Source: an uncultured Collinsella sp. (GTDB lineage: Bacteria; Actinomycetota; Coriobacteriia; Coriobacteriales; Coriobacteriaceae). From it: a DNA stretch of 8,577 nt. Below, one piece after another: positions 5,894 to 8,577 of the stretch. Position numbers and translations under genes: made by a program. The notes below the pieces were generated by a model. It did no database searches, was not told the DNA's origin, and saw nothing but the letters and a program-made list of their open reading frames with translations. The stretch is from positions 1 through 8,577 of the forward strand of contig CAAECP010000097.1 in the NCBI GenBank assembly GCA_900754385.1, given 5' to 3'. How positions within the stretch are numbered: the stretch's first letter is position 1; every line of letters starts with the position of its first letter.

Positions 5894-5931
5894 ATTGTAT
5901 TCTACGTTATCTAGTTTTGAATACCACATAG
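5894..5931 (-). promoter_or_regulatory. DUF1836 gene promoter with operator shared with degV
   Basis: Read on the minus strand, the operator CTATGTGGTATTCAAAACTA plus GATA (5908-5931) is an imperfect palindrome around the same ATTCAAA centre as the degV operator; 6 of 8 arm bases are symmetric, with the full consensus half on the gene-proximal side. Eight bases further is TACAAT (5894-5899), the best -10 candidate, with no recognisable -35; TATAAA slightly downstream is an alternative. The operator would overlap the RNA polymerase site, as expected for autoregulation. The 17-base core identity to 4242-4258 is far beyond what chance allows in 8.6 kb. Confidence 0.65.
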
Positions 5932-5940
5932 TCGCCAAGT

Positions 5941-5983
5941 AAAAGTGGTTGGACAGCACATTGATACACCGTCCAACCACTTT
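5941..5983 (-). terminator. Hairpin terminator after trxB
   Basis: A perfect 13-bp stem (AAAGTGGTTGGAC at 5942-5954 with 5971-5983) and a 16-base loop. Read on the minus strand, the stem ends in a short TTTT, so the U tract is weak. It lies 40 bases beyond the trxB stop and 10 bases before the DUF1836 operator, where it would shield that promoter from trxB read-through. Confidence 0.7.
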
Positions 5984-6023
5984 GTTAAAAGATAACAACC
6001 TTACATAAGATATATTATCGTAC

Positions 6024-6962
6024 TTATCCGCGGAGAAACGCGTATGCGCTCGTTGCTGCTATGGCTCCGTCAGAAACGGCGGTCACAACCTGGCGTAAGC
6101 GTTTGGAACGGATGTCGCCAGCAGCGAATAGACCTGGCGTGCGTGTCGCCATGGATTCATCAGTCAGAATGCCGCCATCAGGCGCCAGATCGACTAAATG
6201 CTCAACAAGCTCGGTATGGGGTTGCGTGCCGGTAAAGACAAAAATGCCAAACGAGCCAGGCTCAAATGACTCGGTATGAATTTCCCCGGATGCATTGTCC
6301 TTAAAGGCAATCGTCGTTGGCATCGCTTCACCAGAAAGTTCAACAATACTAGTTTGGTACCTAACTGTAATATTGTCCTTTTCGAGTACTTTCTGAACAA
6401 CACCATCAGGCGCACGAAACTGGTCGCGGCGCAGCACGATGGTCACACTGCTGGCAATATCTGACAGGAACAGAGCCTCCTCGCAGGCAGCATTGCCGCC
6501 GCCGATGACAAAGACCTGTTTGCCGCGGAAGAACATGCCGTCACATGTTGCGCAATATGAAACGCCACGACCGCGATACGTATCCTCGCCAACAAAACCA
6601 GCAGATCGCGGCGTGGCACCCATGCAAGCGATAACGCTCGAGGCCAGCGTATCGCCCATATCGTGATGCACCGTAAACAGCGCTGCATCGGCATCGTAAT
6701 CGATACCCGTAACCATGCTCCATGCGACCTGAGCTCCCAAGCCCTCTGCATGCTGCTGAAAACGCTCGCCGAGTTCGGCGCCACTCAAGAGCGGAATGCC
6801 CGGATAGTTCTCGACTTCATTGGTCGTGGCGATCTGTCCACCCGACATGCCCTGCTCAATCACGGTCGTCGTCAGGTTGGCACGCGCAGCGTAAATGGCG
6901 GCAGCATAGCCCGCGGGGCCTCCACCGATAATCGCAACATCAATCGGCTGATCGGTAGTCAT
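6024..6962 (-). CDS. trxB: Thioredoxin reductase
   Basis: A 312-residue flavoenzyme that passes electrons from NADPH through FAD to thioredoxin, keeping cytosolic disulfides reduced. In order: the FAD dinucleotide motif G-G-G-P-A-G (13-18), the redox pair in C-A-T-C-D-G (C137 and C140), the NADPH motif G-G-G-N-A-A-C-E-E-A (154-163, where many family members have G-G-G-D-S-A), an R-R pair (178-179) expected to contact the NADPH phosphate, and the C-terminal FAD motif G-L-F-A-A-G-D-I (277-284) followed by R-Q-V-V-T-A (290-295). The length is typical of low-molecular-weight bacterial enzymes. ATG at 6962 is chosen because GAGAGGA (minus, 6969-6975) lies 6 bases upstream and the FAD motif then falls near residue 13; a start at 7037 would add 25 unrelated residues and run through the divergent promoter. 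No thioredoxin gene is adjacent. A ferredoxin- or flavin-linked variant cannot be excluded. Confidence 0.94.
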   Translation of the reverse strand: MTTDQPIDVAIIGGGPAGYAAAIYAARANLTTTVIEQGMSGGQIATTNEVENYPGIPLLSGAELGERFQQHAEGLGAQVAWSMVTGIDYDADAALFTVHHDMGDTLASSVIACMGATPRSAGFVGEDTYRGRGVSYCATCDGMFFRGKQVFVIGGGNAACEEALFLSDIASSVTIVLRRDQFRAPDGVVQKVLEKDNITVRYQTSIVELSGEAMPTTIAFKDNASGEIHTESFEPGSFGIFVFTGTQPHTELVEHLVDLAPDGGILTDESMATRTPGLFAAGDIRSKRLRQVVTAVSDGAIAATSAYAFLRG

Positions 6963-6999
6963 GAAGAATCCTCTCGTCGAAACGTTGTCGTTCTTTGCG

Positions 7000-7029
7000 C
7001 TCATACCCAAATTTACGTGAACATGACAC
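7000..7029 (-). promoter_or_regulatory. Possible trxB promoter
   Basis: On the minus strand GTGTCA (7024-7029, 4 of 6 to -35) is 18 bases from TATGAG (7000-7005), which is preceded by GGG as in the candidates before pgsA and the FHA gene. Transcription would begin about 30 bases before the trxB start codon. It is back-to-back with the promoter candidate for the glycosyltransferase. Confidence 0.35.
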
Positions 7030-7037
7030 TCATGCAC

Positions 7038-7043
7038 TACAAT
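7038..7043 (+). promoter_or_regulatory. Possible -10 box of the glycosyltransferase gene
   Basis: TACAAT (5 of 6 to consensus) lies 36 bases before the ATG at 7080 and would give a leader of roughly 30 bases with the ribosome-binding site GAAGGGGAG (7065-7073). No convincing -35 is seen at 16-18 bases upstream. Confidence 0.35.
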
Positions 7044-7079
7044 GATAAATCGCGTAACAAAGCTGAAGGGGAGTTATCG

Positions 7080-8381
7080 ATGGATCAAACGCAGACGAGC
7101 AATAGCGCTCCCCTGCCCATGCAAGCCACTCCCCAACCGGAGCAAATGACCGTTTCACCTGCACAAAAACCCCTGGTAACCATTGTGCACGCATCGGTTG
7201 GATCGGGCCACAAAGCCGCCGCCAACGCGATTGCACAAGCATTTGACCTTATCCGCGGCACCAAGGGAATCCCTAAGGATATTGAGATCGAAGTCCTAGA
7301 TATCCTCGATTTTGGACGCATTAGGTTCGATGGTAATAAAACAGCAGCGTCGTTTACCGGCGCCACGCGTCCCATTTACGACCTGACCTGGCGATATACG
7401 CTTACAGGACATCTGCTCTGGGGCGGCGGCACAGCATGGTCACGAATTATGTTCCCCGCCTTCAACGAATACGTCCGGGCCCGCAGGCCCATAGCCGTGG
7501 TCGCAACACACATTACGGCGGCCAACGTCGCTGTGGGCGCCCGCGTCATCACGGGTATCGATTACCCGGTCATCTGCGTGCCGACCGATTACGAAGTCGA
7601 AGGCTTTTGGCCCCACAAGGACACCGACCTATTCTGTGTAGCCAACGAGTTTATGGCCGAAACGCTGCGCCCGCGCAAGGTTCCCGAGTCAAAGATCCGC
7701 ATAACGGGCATCCCCATCCGAGCCGGTTTCGATACCGATTACAAACGCGAGGATGAGCTGAGCAAGTTCAATCTCCCCATAGACAAAACCGTCGTATTGG
7801 TGATGGCCGGCGCCAGTTTGCCCCAACCATACGTGCGTTTCCGCGCCGCGATGGACCACACGCTCCCCTTCTTACGCAGCTTTGAGGACATGCACTTTGT
7901 CTTTTTACCGGGCAAGGATAAGGAATACGCTACCCGACTCAAGACGCTCTTTGACGCCATGAAACTCGACAACGTCACGGTTCTGGACTACGTGGACGAC
8001 ATGGCGGCCCTCATGCACGGCTGCGACCTGGCAATCCTCAAATCGGGCGGACTCACCGTCACCGAGTGCCTGTGCGCGCATCTGCCGATGATCCTGCTGG
8101 GCAAATCATACGGTCAGGAAAAGGCCAACACCACAATGCTCACCGGCATGGGCGCCAGCATGCATGTCACCACCGCACGAGAACTCATCGTAACGCTTCG
8201 TCACCTGCACGACCACCCTGAGTCGCTCAAAGCCCTACTCATCAACGGCGAAGTACTACGCCGTCCACGCGCAGCGGAGGACATCGCCATCGCAACCATG
8301 GAGCTCGTAGGCAAACCCCAAAAGCGCAAACGAGCCTTCTGCCGCTTCTACTGGGGCGATAAACCCGCGCATATTCGCTAG
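7080..8381 (+). CDS. Diacylglycerol glycosyltransferase, MGDG-synthase/UgtP-like
   Basis: A 433-residue GT-B fold enzyme of family GT28 type that likely moves a sugar from a UDP-sugar to diacylglycerol at the inner membrane face, making membrane glycolipid (and possibly a lipoteichoic-acid anchor). After a disordered Gln/Pro/Ser/Thr-rich leader (1-30) comes the N-terminal MGDG-synthase domain with H-A-S-V-G-S-G-H-K-A-A-A (37-48), P-T-D-Y-E-V-E-G-F-W-P (168-178) and a D-T-D-L-F-C-V-A-N-E segment (181-190). T-G-I-P-I (209-213) leads into the sugar-nucleotide domain, with M-A-G-A (242-245), K-S-G-G-L-T-V-T-E (321-329) and G-Q-E-K-A-N (345-350). The C-terminus is strongly basic (411-433), suiting an acidic membrane surface. 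The start is set by GAAGGGGAG 6 bases before ATG 7080; the frame is open far upstream, but that part is antisense to trxB. Sugar and processivity cannot be read from sequence. A very long hairpin starts 13 bases after the stop. Confidence 0.88.
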   Translation: MDQTQTSNSAPLPMQATPQPEQMTVSPAQKPLVTIVHASVGSGHKAAANAIAQAFDLIRGTKGIPKDIEIEVLDILDFGRIRFDGNKTAASFTGATRPIYDLTWRYTLTGHLLWGGGTAWSRIMFPAFNEYVRARRPIAVVATHITAANVAVGARVITGIDYPVICVPTDYEVEGFWPHKDTDLFCVANEFMAETLRPRKVPESKIRITGIPIRAGFDTDYKREDELSKFNLPIDKTVVLVMAGASLPQPYVRFRAAMDHTLPFLRSFEDMHFVFLPGKDKEYATRLKTLFDAMKLDNVTVLDYVDDMAALMHGCDLAILKSGGLTVTECLCAHLPMILLGKSYGQEKANTTMLTGMGASMHVTTARELIVTLRHLHDHPESLKALLINGEVLRRPRAAEDIAIATMELVGKPQKRKRAFCRFYWGDKPAHIR

Positions 8382-8394
8382 GGTCTTAATGTCC

Positions 8395-8496
8395 GCTAGC
8401 CTGCGGGAGGCCCTATATATCATCCCGTGCTCAAACATTCTCGCTTCGCTGCGAAACTGCGCGCGGGACGATATATAGGGCCTCCCGCAGGCTAGC
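8395..8496. repeat. Long hairpin with 27-bp perfect arms, possible palindromic element
   Basis: A 27-bp perfect inverted repeat (8395-8421 with 8470-8496), starting GCTAGCCTGCGGGAGGCC and ending in TATATATC. After one A-C mismatch the stem continues for 8 more pairs (8423-8430 with 8461-8468, one of them G-T). The 30-base centre (8431-8460) can itself fold into a small TCGC/GCGA hairpin. The outer ends are the palindrome GCTAGC. There is no T run on either side, so it is not a standard terminator, although it may still block RNA decay or transcription after the glycosyltransferase gene. TTAATGT (8386-8392) and TTAACGT (8501-8507) flank it as near direct repeats. Confidence 0.85.
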
Positions 8497-8577
8497 TGCG
8501 TTAACGTACTAGCAGCTATAACAGATTCCCCACCATTAAAATCTGCAAAGGGGAACCAGAAAATATAAATACAGTAA
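8497..8577. other. AT-rich tail with no gene seen
   Basis: No start codon with a ribosome-binding site and no tRNA-like fold is seen here. Two short overlapping pairings are possible: CAGATT (8522-8527) with AATCTG (8540-8545), and TTCCCC (8526-8531) with GGGGAA (8550-8555). They are too short to call a leader or attenuator without the next gene, which lies beyond the window. Confidence 0.4.

Noticed and set aside
6663..7079. Upstream extension of the glycosyltransferase frame over 139 codons
   Set aside because: This part is antisense to trxB and lies before both the candidate promoter and the strong ribosome-binding site at 7065-7073.
8521..8560. Two overlapping short hairpins resembling an attenuator
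   Set aside because: Each pairing is only 6 bp and no downstream gene is visible, so chance is an adequate explanation.

Overview
The window looks like chromosomal core DNA from a moderately GC-rich, gut-type actinobacterium, most likely Collinsella or a close relative in Coriobacteriia. The genus is an inference from gene content: a GarA/OdhI-like FHA protein next to an FtsR-type MerR regulator (a pairing typical of Actinomycetota), a DUF1836 regulator and DegV protein of the kind common in Firmicutes and Coriobacteria, and a PcsB-like secreted NlpC/P60 hydrolase. No transposase, phage or CRISPR gene is visible.

Layout. Bases 1-80 hold the 3' part of a tRNA, probably tRNA-Pro, and its terminator. 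Bases 84-336 have no convincing gene; they hold a long imperfect inverted repeat (151-209) and a likely promoter (272-300). From 337 to 4154 five genes run on the plus strand: a CDP-alcohol phosphatidyltransferase (pgsA-like), a GarA-like FHA protein, an FtsR-like regulator, adenine phosphoribosyltransferase (apt) and a secreted coiled-coil NlpC/P60 endopeptidase, closed by a strong terminator (4179-4218). A degV-family gene (4320-5186, plus) and a DUF1836 MerR-like regulator gene (5259-5870, minus) then converge on one bidirectional terminator (5205-5249). trxB follows on the minus strand (6024-6962), with its own hairpin terminator. A divergent plus-strand gene (7080-8381) encodes an MGDG-synthase/UgtP-like diacylglycerol glycosyltransferase. 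A 27-bp perfect inverted repeat (36-bp imperfect arms) fills 8395-8496. The last 80 bases show no gene.

How the parts fit. Three genes concern membrane lipid: phospholipid headgroup transfer, fatty-acid binding by DegV, and glycolipid synthesis. Three concern growth and division control: the FHA switch protein, FtsR and the peptidoglycan hydrolase. The most interesting signal is regulatory. A 24-base site (22/24 identical) lies upstream of degV, where it is the core of a perfect 16-bp-arm palindrome, and again just upstream of the DUF1836 gene. This suggests that the DUF1836 protein controls both itself and degV, a small two-gene regulon that I do not know to be described.

Several long open frames begin upstream of the true gene. 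The starts given for pgsA, the FHA gene, apt, trxB and the glycosyltransferase were moved inward on ribosome-binding-site, promoter and family-length grounds.
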